Positions 1 to 6,057 of a stretch of DNA of 6,107 nt are shown here, one piece after another. The stretch is from NCBI GenBank assembly GCA_024275555.1, contig JAJRYW010000673.1, forward strand, positions 1 to 6,107. The letters are read 5' to 3'. Position 1 is the stretch's first letter. Each line of letters opens with the position of its first letter. Both the position numbers and the translations under genes were made by a program. The DNA comes from Calditrichota bacterium. GTDB lineage: Bacteria; Calditrichota; Calditrichia; RBG-13-44-9; J075. The notes beneath the pieces were generated by a model. That model was not told where the DNA came from. It made no database searches and saw only the letters and a list, made by a program, of their open reading frames with translations.

Positions 1-1337
1 GAAACACCCATCCCCGCGCCGACCATGCTGATATCTTTGCTGATAACCACTTGCGCGGAGGGGACAAAAACGCCGGGCAATAAGTGCACCGTGCTGTTGG
101 AAACATTGTCGATGCCGCCTTCTACAGTGGAGAAAGCATTGTAGCCGAAGGTCTGGCCCGGGGCCACCACATCGCCTAACGCGGCAGTGCTCCAGTCGTC
201 ATCAACGTAGACGTCCGACGGTGCCACAGTGCAGATTGCGGTCAGCGCTTCTGCATGAGCTTCCACTCCGCCGGTGTAGCCCGGGGCAGCCCCCGGATAG
301 GCCAACAGTTCTCCGGTGCTCTCTTCCAAAGATTTAATAAACGCAACCCCGGCAGCGATTTGATCCGCATAGCCAACCGGATCAAAAGCGTTCAGGGCCA
401 TCACGGCAAAGGCGGTGGTTTGCAGATCGCCGTTGCTGGGATCGGTGTTATCCACATCGGAGCGCCACAGCCAGGCCCCGGAATTGGCCGCCAGGGTCCA
501 CCCGGACAGCGTTGCCGCCAAATCAGCAGTGGAATTTGCCGAGGCATGTATTCCCGCGGTCGGATCAAGATCATAACCGCAAATGGCCGAAGCCCATACC
601 GCCCCGGCTAAACCGATCACATCCCAGGTGGAGGGAACAGTGGTTGCCTCCAGCCCGGCCAGGATCTGGCTCATAAGCGCATCCCGGATGGCCGTTTCTC
701 CGGCAACATGCGCCCCAATTGCTGTGGCGGAAAGGTCCCAGGGAGAGAGTTGGGGAATCCCCTGGCCGGTGCGGGCGGTTACCACATAGGCCCCGAAACC
801 GGCGGCGTCCAAATCATTTCCTTCTCCGTAGGTTCCGGAAGCCAGTTTGTCCCAGAACCAGGTTTGCACAAAATCGGCGTATTTGGAGTCTCCGGTGTAG
901 ATGCTTAATTGCTCCAGGAACAATGGCGTGTGAGTAGAAAACCGTGGGTCTCCATCGGAATAAGTAAGGGGGAAAACCGGAACGTGGTAGTCGCCGTTCA
1001 ACACGGCCGCATCGAGGAAGGCCGGGTTTTTGGTGACTTCGTACGCAAGCAACATACCCCGGGCGGTAGTTCCCTGGGTGTTGGAATAAATAGCGCCGCC
1101 GGAAGTCCAGGGAAACCCGCCCCCGGGAACCTGCTGGCTGAGTAGATAATTTGCCGCAGTAGTGATGTACAGCTCATTGCTGAGCGCCGATTCCGCGCCG
1201 CCTCCGCCTTGCGGCGCTTCCGCGGGTGGAAGCAGATTAACGCCGTCATAAGGCAAAACGGCAGTGCGGTTTTGTTTCTGGGCAAATAATAGCGCACCCA
1301 AAGCTAAAACGATAACCCATGCTTTTAAAAAACGCAT
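1..1337 (-). CDS. Secreted alpha-helical repeat / beta-helix protein, 3' end cut off by window
   Basis: The reading frame stays open for 445 codons from the ATG at 1337 to the window edge, so the C-terminus is missing. The start is supported by AGGAGGGG (1350-1343) five bases upstream and by a signal peptide at once after it: charged MRFLK, a hydrophobic stretch (residues 6-18), and likely cleavage near LLFAQ. Residues about 52-370 read as an alpha-helical repeat domain of the alpha/alpha-toroid kind (for example AANYLLSQQ at 61-69, GGGFPW at 72-77, DLQTTAFAVMALNAF at 304-318), reminiscent of terpene-cyclase-like or pectate-lyase-like folds. From about 376 the sequence changes to VYVDDDW, then a GYNAFSTVEGGID stretch and ISKDISMVGAG, the usual opening of a pectin-lyase-like right-handed beta-helix. 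It probably acts outside the cytoplasm, perhaps on polysaccharide, but no catalytic residues can be assigned. A C-terminal sorting domain could lie beyond the edge. Coding is certain; domain calls are by eye. Confidence 0.85.
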   Translation of the reverse strand, partial: MRFLKAWVIVLALGALLFAQKQNRTAVLPYDGVNLLPPAEAPQGGGGAESALSNELYITTAANYLLSQQVPGGGFPWTSGGAIYSNTQGTTARGMLLAYEVTKNPAFLDAAVLNGDYHVPVFPLTYSDGDPRFSTHTPLFLEQLSIYTGDSKYADFVQTWFWDKLASGTYGEGNDLDAAGFGAYVVTARTGQGIPQLSPWDLSATAIGAHVAGETAIRDALMSQILAGLEATTVPSTWDVIGLAGAVWASAICGYDLDPTAGIHASANSTADLAATLSGWTLAANSGAWLWRSDVDNTDPSNGDLQTTAFAVMALNAFDPVGYADQIAAGVAFIKSLEESTGELLAYPGAAPGYTGGVEAHAEALTAICTVAPSDVYVDDDWSTAALGDVVAPGQTFGYNAFSTVEGGIDNVSNSTVHLLPGVFVPSAQVVISKDISMVGAGMGV

Positions 1338-1379
1338 AGCAACCCCTCCTGTTTAATGATAGTGATGGTTTATTTAGCT

Positions 1380-1462
1380 CACCAGATTTGATTGGTCATC
1401 TGGTGTGGTAGCCATCGGCTATCCCGGGTGGAACAGGCCGCAAAGCTCTTGTTCACCCGGAT
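1380..1462 (-). promoter_or_regulatory. Structured 5' leader (three hairpins) of the beta-helix gene
   Basis: In the predicted transcript of the secreted protein three stem-loops follow one another. The first pairs CCGGGTGAACA (1460-1450) with TGTTCCACCCGG (1435-1424), with one bulged base and a loop containing GAGCTTTGCGGCC. The second pairs GGCTA with TAGCC (1417-1421 with 1409-1413, loop of three). The third is a perfect 8-bp stem, CACCAGAT at both 5' ends (1405-1398 with 1387-1380), with a 10-base loop. An unpaired A-rich linker then leads to the Shine-Dalgarno. Such an arrangement could be a cis-regulatory RNA or simply a stabilising leader. I do not recognise a known riboswitch class. 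Read on the plus strand, the first hairpin is followed by TTTTT (1465-1469) and resembles an intrinsic terminator, but no plus-strand gene precedes it. Confidence 0.45.
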
Positions 1463-1501
1463 CGTTTTTCAAGGAAAAATAATATTCTGAAGCAATGGGA
1501 A

Positions 1502-1530
1502 ACTATAACATTACCGGGGCTGTTTGTGTA
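1502..1530 (-). promoter_or_regulatory. Candidate promoter of the beta-helix gene
   Basis: On the minus strand TACACA (1530-1525) is separated by 17 bp from TATAGT (1507-1502). These match the sigma70 consensus at 4/6 and 5/6 positions. The transcript would start near 1495, giving a leader of about 158 nt that includes the hairpins at 1462-1380. An own promoter agrees with the 299-bp gap from the regulator gene. It is assigned from consensus only. Confidence 0.35.
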
Positions 1531-1538
1531 GCGGTGTT

Positions 1539-1553
1539 TACAAAATTTTTGTA
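1539..1553. repeat. AT-rich palindrome, possible operator
   Basis: TACAAAA and TTTTGTA form a perfect 7-bp inverted repeat around a single central T. Its centre lies about 51 bp upstream of the predicted transcription start of the beta-helix gene, a usual place for an activator to bind. The neighbouring NarL-type regulator is an obvious candidate, but nothing in the sequence proves the pairing. AT-rich palindromes can also arise by chance in such DNA. Confidence 0.3.
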
Positions 1554-1584
1554 GAATTTTAACGACAAAAGGGGATGTGATTCG

Positions 1585-1640
1585 TTGACCGGGCTGGGAG
1601 CCGGGCTGCGAATATGCGCCCAGGCATTGCTCCCGGTCAA
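1585..1640 (-). terminator. Long hairpin at the 3' end of the regulator gene
   Basis: TTGACCGGG (1585-1593) and CCCGGTCAA (1632-1640) form a perfect 9-bp stem. The stop codon of the response regulator (1639-1637) lies inside it. The interior can fold in at least two ways: CTGGG with CCCAG (1594-1598 with 1619-1623), or GGGAGC with GCTCCC (1596-1601 with 1629-1634) over GGGC with GCCC (1603-1606 with 1618-1621). No U-tract follows directly on the minus strand; the nearest is CCCCTTTT about 10 bases on. It may be a weak terminator or a 3' end stabiliser for the kinase-regulator transcript. Confidence 0.45.
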
Positions 1641-2275
1641 TCGATAAGCCCGTTCTTTAAGGCGTAGCGGATCAGCTCGGCGTTATTGCGAAGAGAGAGT
1701 TTTTCCAACGCCCGGGCGCGGTGGGTGCTCACGGCGCTGCAACTTACGGACATCCGGTGGGCTATTTCTTTAATGCTCTTGCCCTGGGCAATATAGCAGA
1801 CCACCTCCATTTCGCGCGGGGACAGCTTTTCATGCGGCCGTGTTTCCGGATCGCAGGTAATTTCATCAATCATCTGTTTTGCTAAGGACTGCGATATATA
1901 TACCTCCCCGCTCATGATCCGTTTGACCGCCTTAGATAATTCCCGGTAGGTGCTTTGCTTGTTCAGGTATCCTGCCGCGCCATAACGCAATGATTCTACT
2001 GCATACTGCTCTTCGGAGTAGGCGGATAAAACCAGCACCTTCCCGGCCAATTTATGGAAACAGATATCTTTCAGAATTTCCAGGCCGTTCAAGCCCGGTA
2101 AAGAAATGTCCAGGATGACCAGATCGCACTTTTTCTTATGCAGCATATTCAGCGCTTGCTGGCCGGTCCCGGCCTCCTGTATTTCCAACGAATCTGAATC
2201 ATAGAATTCTTCCAGGATTTGAATAACCCCGGCCCGGAAAATAGGATGGTCGTCAACGACTAAGACAGACATCAT
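1637..2275 (-). CDS. NarL/FixJ-family response regulator
   Basis: This 212-residue protein is a DNA-binding response regulator of the usual length for its family. The receiver domain (about 1-120) has the acidic pair D8-D9, the phosphoacceptor D56 in LVILDISLPG, S84 in LVLSAY in the Thr/Ser switch position, and K106 in YLNK. A linker leads to a LuxR-type helix-turn-helix domain (about 148-210), opening with LSPREMEVV and with the recognition region around SVSCSAVSTHRARALEKL. All residues needed for phosphorylation are present. Its ATG (2275-2273) overlaps the kinase stop in ATGATG, so translation is probably coupled; a GGAAGG sequence lies upstream inside the kinase gene. A second in-frame ATG follows directly. 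Phosphotransfer should come from the kinase encoded upstream. Its target genes are unknown; the adjacent genes for exported proteins are candidates by position only. Confidence 0.96.
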   Translation of the reverse strand: MMSVLVVDDHPIFRAGVIQILEEFYDSDSLEIQEAGTGQQALNMLHKKKCDLVILDISLPGLNGLEILKDICFHKLAGKVLVLSAYSEEQYAVESLRYGAAGYLNKQSTYRELSKAVKRIMSGEVYISQSLAKQMIDEITCDPETRPHEKLSPREMEVVCYIAQGKSIKEIAHRMSVSCSAVSTHRARALEKLSLRNNAELIRYALKNGLID

Positions 2276-3462
2276 TGCGCACCGCCTTCCCGGGAATAGG
2301 GAATCCGCACGGTAAGAATGGTCCCCTGGCCCGGTTCCCCTTTGATCGTAAAATCACCCTTCATACTTCGCACCCGCTCACGCATCCCCAACAGCCCCAG
2401 GGAGCCTTGTTTAACCAGGGCCTCCGGTTCAATCCCGCATCCGTTATCACGAATTTGGAGAACAATGGCCGAATTATTCTGATCTAATAAAACATGCACC
2501 CGGCTGGCCCGGGCGTGCCGCAAAATATTGGTTAAGGCTTCCTGGGTAATCCGCAGGAGATTGATGGCAATGAAATCCGGGATATGGTAATTCTTTACAG
2601 GCAACCGGCACTGGCAGCCAATTCCGGTTCTTTCCTGGAAATCCGCTAACTGGGCCTGCAAGGTCACCGAAAAGCCTAAATGATCCAACATGCTCGGCCG
2701 CAACTGGTGAGCCAATGAACGAACCCGCTCGGATGTTTCATGGATCAGTTTGGCGCATCTCTGAAGCCGCTCCTGAATCGCGGGATTCTCAGGGCGGATG
2801 TGATCCATCAGCCACTCGAGGTCCATTTTCAGTAGAGTTAACCGTTGGCCCAAATCGTCATGGATTTCCCGGGCCAGCTCTTTCCGCTCCGTTTCCTGGG
2901 CCTCGGCAAGTCGTAGCGTCAAATCTCTCAGCCGGGATTTCGATTCCCTCAAATGCTTTTCGATGCGTTTCCGCTCGGCAATCTCTTCCCGAAGGGCTGT
3001 GTTGATCCGTTCCAATTCCTCGGTGCGCAAGGCCACCAGCGCCTCCAGATGTTCCCGGTAGTTTTGCAATTCCGTCTCGATGCGCTTCCGGCAACTTAGA
3101 TCCCGCACAATCCCCAGGAGAAGCTGGCAGGAAAGTTTTTTGGCGCTTATTTCCACTTCAATCAACCGGCCGGACTTGTGCTTAAGCCGGCGGCGAATCA
3201 CAATCGTTTTACCGGAAAGAAGTTCTTCAAAATGGATGGGGCTGTCGGAAATGTCTTCCTGCGGCAGAAGATCAATCAAATTCATTCTCAGCAAATCAGA
3301 CCTGGAATATCCCAGCAAATCGCATCCGGCTTGATTCACTTCTAAATAGTTGCCCTGCAAGTCGCTGATAAACATTCCATCGGCAGCGGCGTGGAAGATC
3401 ACTTTATAGTCGCTTAAATCAAGCGAACGAGTCTCTTGCTGAATAGTCAATTGTGTTGACAT
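2272..3462 (-). CDS. Soluble PAS-domain sensor histidine kinase (HisKA_3 type)
   Basis: A 396-residue kinase without signal peptide or membrane segment, so probably cytoplasmic. Domains in order: a PAS domain (about 16-126, with DGMFISD and LLGYSRSDLL); a charged coiled coil (about 128-188); a HisKA_3 dimerisation domain with phosphoacceptor H201 in EIHDDLGQ, also showing the DxxxQ pattern (D202, Q206) linked in this family to phosphatase activity; and a HATPase domain with the N box around QEALTNILRHA (307-317), the G1 box DNGCGI (339-344) and the G2 region GSLGLLGMRERV (353-364). All key residues are present. I place the start at the ATG at 3462: GAGAGG (3474-3469) is then six bases upstream, whereas the in-frame TTG at 3468 would abut it. 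The gene is first in an operon with the response regulator, sharing the ATGA overlap, and is divergent from the MORN protein gene. The PAS ligand cannot be read from the sequence. Confidence 0.95.
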   Translation of the reverse strand: MSTQLTIQQETRSLDLSDYKVIFHAAADGMFISDLQGNYLEVNQAGCDLLGYSRSDLLRMNLIDLLPQEDISDSPIHFEELLSGKTIVIRRRLKHKSGRLIEVEISAKKLSCQLLLGIVRDLSCRKRIETELQNYREHLEALVALRTEELERINTALREEIAERKRIEKHLRESKSRLRDLTLRLAEAQETERKELAREIHDDLGQRLTLLKMDLEWLMDHIRPENPAIQERLQRCAKLIHETSERVRSLAHQLRPSMLDHLGFSVTLQAQLADFQERTGIGCQCRLPVKNYHIPDFIAINLLRITQEALTNILRHARASRVHVLLDQNNSAIVLQIRDNGCGIEPEALVKQGSLGLLGMRERVRSMKGDFTIKGEPGQGTILTVRIPYSREGGAQ

Positions 3463-3538
3463 TCGCAACCTCTCGAAGACTATCTATATGAATTGGATTT
3501 AATTTCGCGTAGTATGCAGATATTTTTTATAACGGTTC

Positions 3539-3567
3539 AATATAGTAACCGGGCAGGTAATCATCAA
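3539..3567 (-). promoter_or_regulatory. Candidate promoter of the kinase-regulator operon
   Basis: On the minus strand TTGATG (3567-3562) and TATATT (3544-3539) are separated by exactly 17 bp, matching the sigma70 consensus at 4/6 and 5/6. Transcription would start near 3532, leaving a leader of about 70 nt before the kinase ATG. Another TATAAT on the same strand, at 3587-3582, has no good -35 box at normal spacing and is less likely. Confidence 0.45.
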
Positions 3568-3724
3568 TAGTAAATTGTAAGATTATAGATTTATTTTCCG
3601 GGAACTGGGCAAAGGAAGCACACAGATTGATGATACAGCCATGATTATCTGCGTACCGGCTCCCCGGTTGCGGAGCGGTTCCGCCCGCCTCTTTCACAAA
3701 TTTAGTTTTATTTGATGCCGCGTG

Positions 3725-3753
3725 TTGAAATTCTCCCGGGTATTGATTATAAT
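3725..3753 (+). promoter_or_regulatory. Strong sigma70-like promoter of the MORN protein gene
   Basis: TTGAAA (3725-3730), a 17-bp spacer and a perfect TATAAT (3748-3753) form the best promoter match in the window. A start near 3760 would give a leader of about 150 nt before the MORN protein ATG. The near-consensus boxes suggest substantial basal expression by the housekeeping sigma factor. The same DNA could still be under control of an upstream-binding activator. Confidence 0.6.
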
Positions 3754-3865
3754 AAAGTTAAGCAAAGATGTTTGAAGAAACTGGTCACCTTTCTGAGGAA
3801 TGTGCGGCGGCAAATTACAGGATCGGATCTCCTGATAAGTGGATTAACTAACTGATGGTATTGAA

Positions 3866-3885
3866 TTTGCGGTAGATTCCGCAAA
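3866..3885 (+). promoter_or_regulatory. Hairpin in the leader of the MORN protein gene
   Basis: TTTGCGG (3866-3872) and CCGCAAA (3879-3885) form a perfect 7-bp stem with a six-base loop. It ends 26 bases before the start codon and about 17 bases before the Shine-Dalgarno. No U-tract follows, so it is not a terminator. It could stabilise the transcript or affect ribosome access. Confidence 0.35.
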
Positions 3886-3911
3886 CCATGCAGTGAAATA
3901 AAGAGGCGGGT

Positions 3912-5645
3912 ATGTATTCAAAAATTCAAATCTCTTCGATGCTCCGGCGCTGGGTATGCGCTGTTTTTCTGTTTCCGTTTGTTCTGCCGGGGAGTCTTGT
4001 TGCCCAGGGGTTTTCCGGAGAGTGGCGCACTTCTTTGGGCAAATTGAGTATTGTCATCGATAACCGGCAGGCCGGCGGGCATTACCGGGGCGGCGGTGAA
4101 GAAGGTCAACTGAACGGCCGGTTGCTCTGGCAAGGCCGCTTGCTGGCCGGAACCTGGCAGTTGGATGATCAGCAAGGCCGGGTGTTTTTGCGGCTTACCG
4201 ATTCCCAAAATGCTTTTGTGGGCCATTGGCTGCAACCGGACGGCCAGCCCGGCGGCGAATGGATTGGCGTGCGCGAAACGGCGGCGCAGGAACAAAACGC
4301 TGCCGCCCGGGCCGATTTCAGCGGCGAATGGGCGTCCAACTATGGCCGGATGATTTTGAATAGCGAGCCGGGAAAAGTGCTCGGAGAATTTACCGGAAAG
4401 CATAACAAAGGCCGGATCACCGGGCAGGAAAATCCGCGCAGTCGCAAGCTGGTTTCCAACTGGCAAGACCAGGATAACCGGGGAACCGCTATTTTTAAGC
4501 TCCTCCCCGGCGGAGACGGCTTTTTAGGCGAATGGTGGTACGATGATTACACCTACGGCGGTTATTGGTTCGGTGTGCGGCCGCTGGTGCTTTCCGGCCC
4601 CCTGGCCGGAGATAGCCAAAACGGGTTTGGTGTGTATGTCTGGATCGATGGCAGCATCTATATCGGGAACTGGAAAAACGGCGTCTACCACGGCCAGGGC
4701 AGCCGCTATACGCCCACCGGCAAACTGGAAAGCCGGGGCGTATGGGTGCAGGGGGTTTACCAGGGCAAATGCCTTTCCGGCGATTGCCTGAACGGGAAAG
4801 GGCAGATTCGCTTCAGCAATGGCGATCAATACCACGGGGAATTCCGGGAAGGCCGTTTGGAAGGCCAGGGACATTATCGTTATGCCAACGGGGACACCTA
4901 CGAAGGCGGGTTTAAAAACAATCGCAGGCATGGCCGTGGGGTTTATGTGTGGAGCAATGGTGGGGATCGCTATGAAGGCGAGTTTAGCCTGGGAAAAATT
5001 CAGGGCGAGGGGAAATACATTTTTTCCAATGGGGATATCTACCAGGGCCGCTTCCGGCGCGGGATGCGCAGCGGCAAAGGGGTGATGATCCTCAGCAACG
5101 GTGAACAGATTGCCGGGCAGTGGCGGGATGATCAGTTTAAATCGTCACGCGTTCTATCCAACGCCCCGGAGAGCGAGGTTGCCACGGAATTAGCAGAGGC
5201 GCCTCCCCTGGGGACTAAGAATGATACCGGGGATAATCGCCTGCGGGATATTTTACCCCGGCCGCTCATTTCCCAATCCGATTCCAACTCTCCGGCGGCC
5301 GCAGAAAAAGCCCATCGTATTCGCAAACCGGCAGGCAGCGATCAGCGCCAGGATTACTTGTTCTGGAAAACCCGGGAGCAACAGCCCTCCGCGGCGGATA
5401 GCTCCGCTCTCCCGGAGTTGATCATCTCTTACCTGGTCGTGTCGGCGCCTGGCCAGTTCCCCGGCAGCCGGATTCGCGAAATGGCCGGGGCGCAATTGGG
5501 CGCCAACAGCGTTTCCGGGATGGAGATGGAACCGGCCGCAGATTACCGGCGCACCATGTACCAAATTGTGCAACGGTTTCGACTGGCTAACCCGGATCGT
5601 AAAACCAGCACATCATTTCTGGGGTATCACAGGTTAGGGGAGTGA
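3912..5645 (+). CDS. Exported MORN-repeat protein with duplicated N-terminal domain
   Basis: The 577-residue product starts at an ATG preceded by AAGAGG at five bases and has a Sec signal peptide (MYSK..RR, hydrophobic 15-30, cleavage probably after LVAQ near 32). Residues 34-121 and 136-223 are two copies of one 88-residue domain: both begin FSGEW, share an F(V/L)GxW element, and end GG-x-W-(I/F)-GVR. About seven MORN repeats follow (237-409; for example NGDTYEGGF and NGDIYQGRF), interrupted by a C287/C292 pair in KCLSGDC that could form a disulfide outside the cytoplasm. A polar, Pro/Ala/Ser-rich linker (about 411-500) precedes a C-terminal domain (about 501-577, starting PELIISYLVV) that I do not recognise. 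There is no further membrane helix, so it is probably periplasmic or secreted. MORN repeats form beta-hairpin scaffolds that bind proteins or lipids; no enzymatic domain is visible. It is transcribed alone, divergent from the kinase operon. Coding and MORN calls are firm; function is unknown. Confidence 0.93.
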   Translation: MYSKIQISSMLRRWVCAVFLFPFVLPGSLVAQGFSGEWRTSLGKLSIVIDNRQAGGHYRGGGEEGQLNGRLLWQGRLLAGTWQLDDQQGRVFLRLTDSQNAFVGHWLQPDGQPGGEWIGVRETAAQEQNAAARADFSGEWASNYGRMILNSEPGKVLGEFTGKHNKGRITGQENPRSRKLVSNWQDQDNRGTAIFKLLPGGDGFLGEWWYDDYTYGGYWFGVRPLVLSGPLAGDSQNGFGVYVWIDGSIYIGNWKNGVYHGQGSRYTPTGKLESRGVWVQGVYQGKCLSGDCLNGKGQIRFSNGDQYHGEFREGRLEGQGHYRYANGDTYEGGFKNNRRHGRGVYVWSNGGDRYEGEFSLGKIQGEGKYIFSNGDIYQGRFRRGMRSGKGVMILSNGEQIAGQWRDDQFKSSRVLSNAPESEVATELAEAPPLGTKNDTGDNRLRDILPRPLISQSDSNSPAAAEKAHRIRKPAGSDQRQDYLFWKTREQQPSAADSSALPELIISYLVVSAPGQFPGSRIREMAGAQLGANSVSGMEMEPAADYRRTMYQIVQRFRLANPDRKTSTSFLGYHRLGE

Positions 5646-5648
5646 GGT

Positions 5649-5667
5649 TGGCCTGGATGTAAGGCCA
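5649..5667 (+). terminator. Weak hairpin just after the MORN protein gene
   Basis: TGGCCT (5649-5654) and AGGCCA (5662-5667) form a 6-bp stem with a seven-base loop, starting four bases after the stop codon. The position suits a transcript end, but no run of T follows, so it does not meet the usual pattern of an intrinsic terminator. Confidence 0.3.
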
Positions 5668-5848
5668 GGGCTGAGACGGCTCTTCTATGGAACGAACCTT
5701 CTCCTCCACCGCTGCAGATTATTGGGATTCAAGCAGGGTAGATTGTGCTTCACTATCACTGCCGGTAATTGAGGAATCGGGCTCTATAATTTTTAACAGT
5801 ATGTTTTCGTGACTTTTGAAGAAAAAAGTTCTTGTTATAGAGACTATG

Positions 5849-5892
5849 CTTTTTCCGAGACTGCGCTCGCAAAAAGAGGCTTCTCCGAAGCC
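5849..5892. repeat. Two adjacent inverted repeats
   Basis: CTTTTT (5849-5854) pairs with AAAAAG (5871-5876), with CGAG and CTCG (5856-5859 with 5866-5869) continuing the stem past one mismatch. Directly after comes GGCTTC/GAAGCC (5878-5883 with 5887-5892), a perfect 6-bp stem with a three-base loop. The T-run lies on the 5' side of the first stem, which is the wrong side for an intrinsic terminator on either strand. They lead straight into the heptamer tract. Confidence 0.5.
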
Positions 5893-6003
5893 GTTGATTT
5901 ACGAATAGCGATTTACGATTTGAAATTCAATTGTCAATTGTCAATTGTCAATTGTCAATTGTCAATCGTCAATCGTCAATCGGAAATCGCCAATCGAAAA
6001 TCA
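5892..6003. repeat. Heptamer (period-7) simple repeat tract
   Basis: The core has five exact tandem copies of TCAATTG (5927-5961), then three of TCAATCG (5962-5982), then drifting units GAAATCG and CCAATCG (5983-5996) in the same register. Upstream, from about 5892, units such as TTACGAA, TAGCGAT, TTACGAT and TTGAAAT keep the seven-base phase but differ in sequence. The whole stretch of about 16 units reads as an old, decayed flank around a recently expanded core. Because the unit contains the palindrome CAATTG, the tract can also form hairpins. Heptamer intergenic repeats of this sort are known in several bacteria; they have no established function. Confidence 0.85.
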
Positions 6004-6008
6004 TTTAT

Positions 6009-6052
6009 TAAATCGACAAACAATTGTCGATTTAGGCGCCCTAAGCGCCTAA
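6009..6052. repeat. Two overlapping perfect inverted repeats
   Basis: TAAATCGACAA (6009-6019) and TTGTCGATTTA (6024-6034) form a perfect 11-bp inverted repeat with a four-base centre. TTAGGCGC (6032-6039) and GCGCCTAA (6045-6052) form a second, perfect 8-bp one with a five-base centre. They share TTA (6032-6034), so both cannot be fully paired at once. The loop CCTAA of the second can also pair with its own TTAGG. No U-tract follows. The function is unknown. Confidence 0.75.
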
Positions 6053-6057
6053 GTACT

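Larger units (their letters stand above)
3463..3911. other. Divergent intergenic region, kinase / MORN protein
   Basis: These 449 bases separate two genes transcribed away from each other and are richer in A+T than the genes beside them. They hold one candidate promoter in each direction, separated by about 160 bp, plus a leader hairpin in front of the MORN gene. In the middle (about 3652-3690) is a short GC-rich patch with small inverted repeats, such as GCGGA and TCCGC at 3670-3674 and 3680-3684, of no clear meaning. I see no convincing gene here. Confidence 0.6.

Noticed and set aside
255..1145. Several open frames on the plus strand opposite the beta-helix gene.
   Set aside because: They overlap a long minus-strand frame with a signal peptide, good ribosome site and clear domain content; the plus-strand products are low-complexity and match nothing.
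1424..1469. Plus-strand intrinsic terminator (GC-rich hairpin followed by TTTTT).
   Set aside because: No plus-strand gene lies upstream of it; the hairpin fits better as part of the minus-strand leader, although antisense termination cannot be excluded.
1407..1470. Plus-strand CGCAAAGC and the neighbouring stems resemble part of a cyclic di-GMP-I (GEMM) riboswitch.
   Set aside because: The expected first helix with its tetraloop receptor (GGNAAACC type) is absent, and no plus-strand gene follows; the gene that would carry the leader is on the minus strand.
3918..4466. A 182-codon minus-strand frame opposite the MORN protein.
   Set aside because: It is the antisense shadow of a GC-biased coding region; the plus frame has the signal peptide and recognisable repeats.
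5769..5790. Promoter-like TTGAGG and TATAAT in the right-hand intergenic region.
   Set aside because: The spacing is only 10 bp, and no reading frame follows.
5927..5996. CRISPR-like array.
   Set aside because: The units are seven bases long in direct tandem without spacers, so it is a simple repeat.
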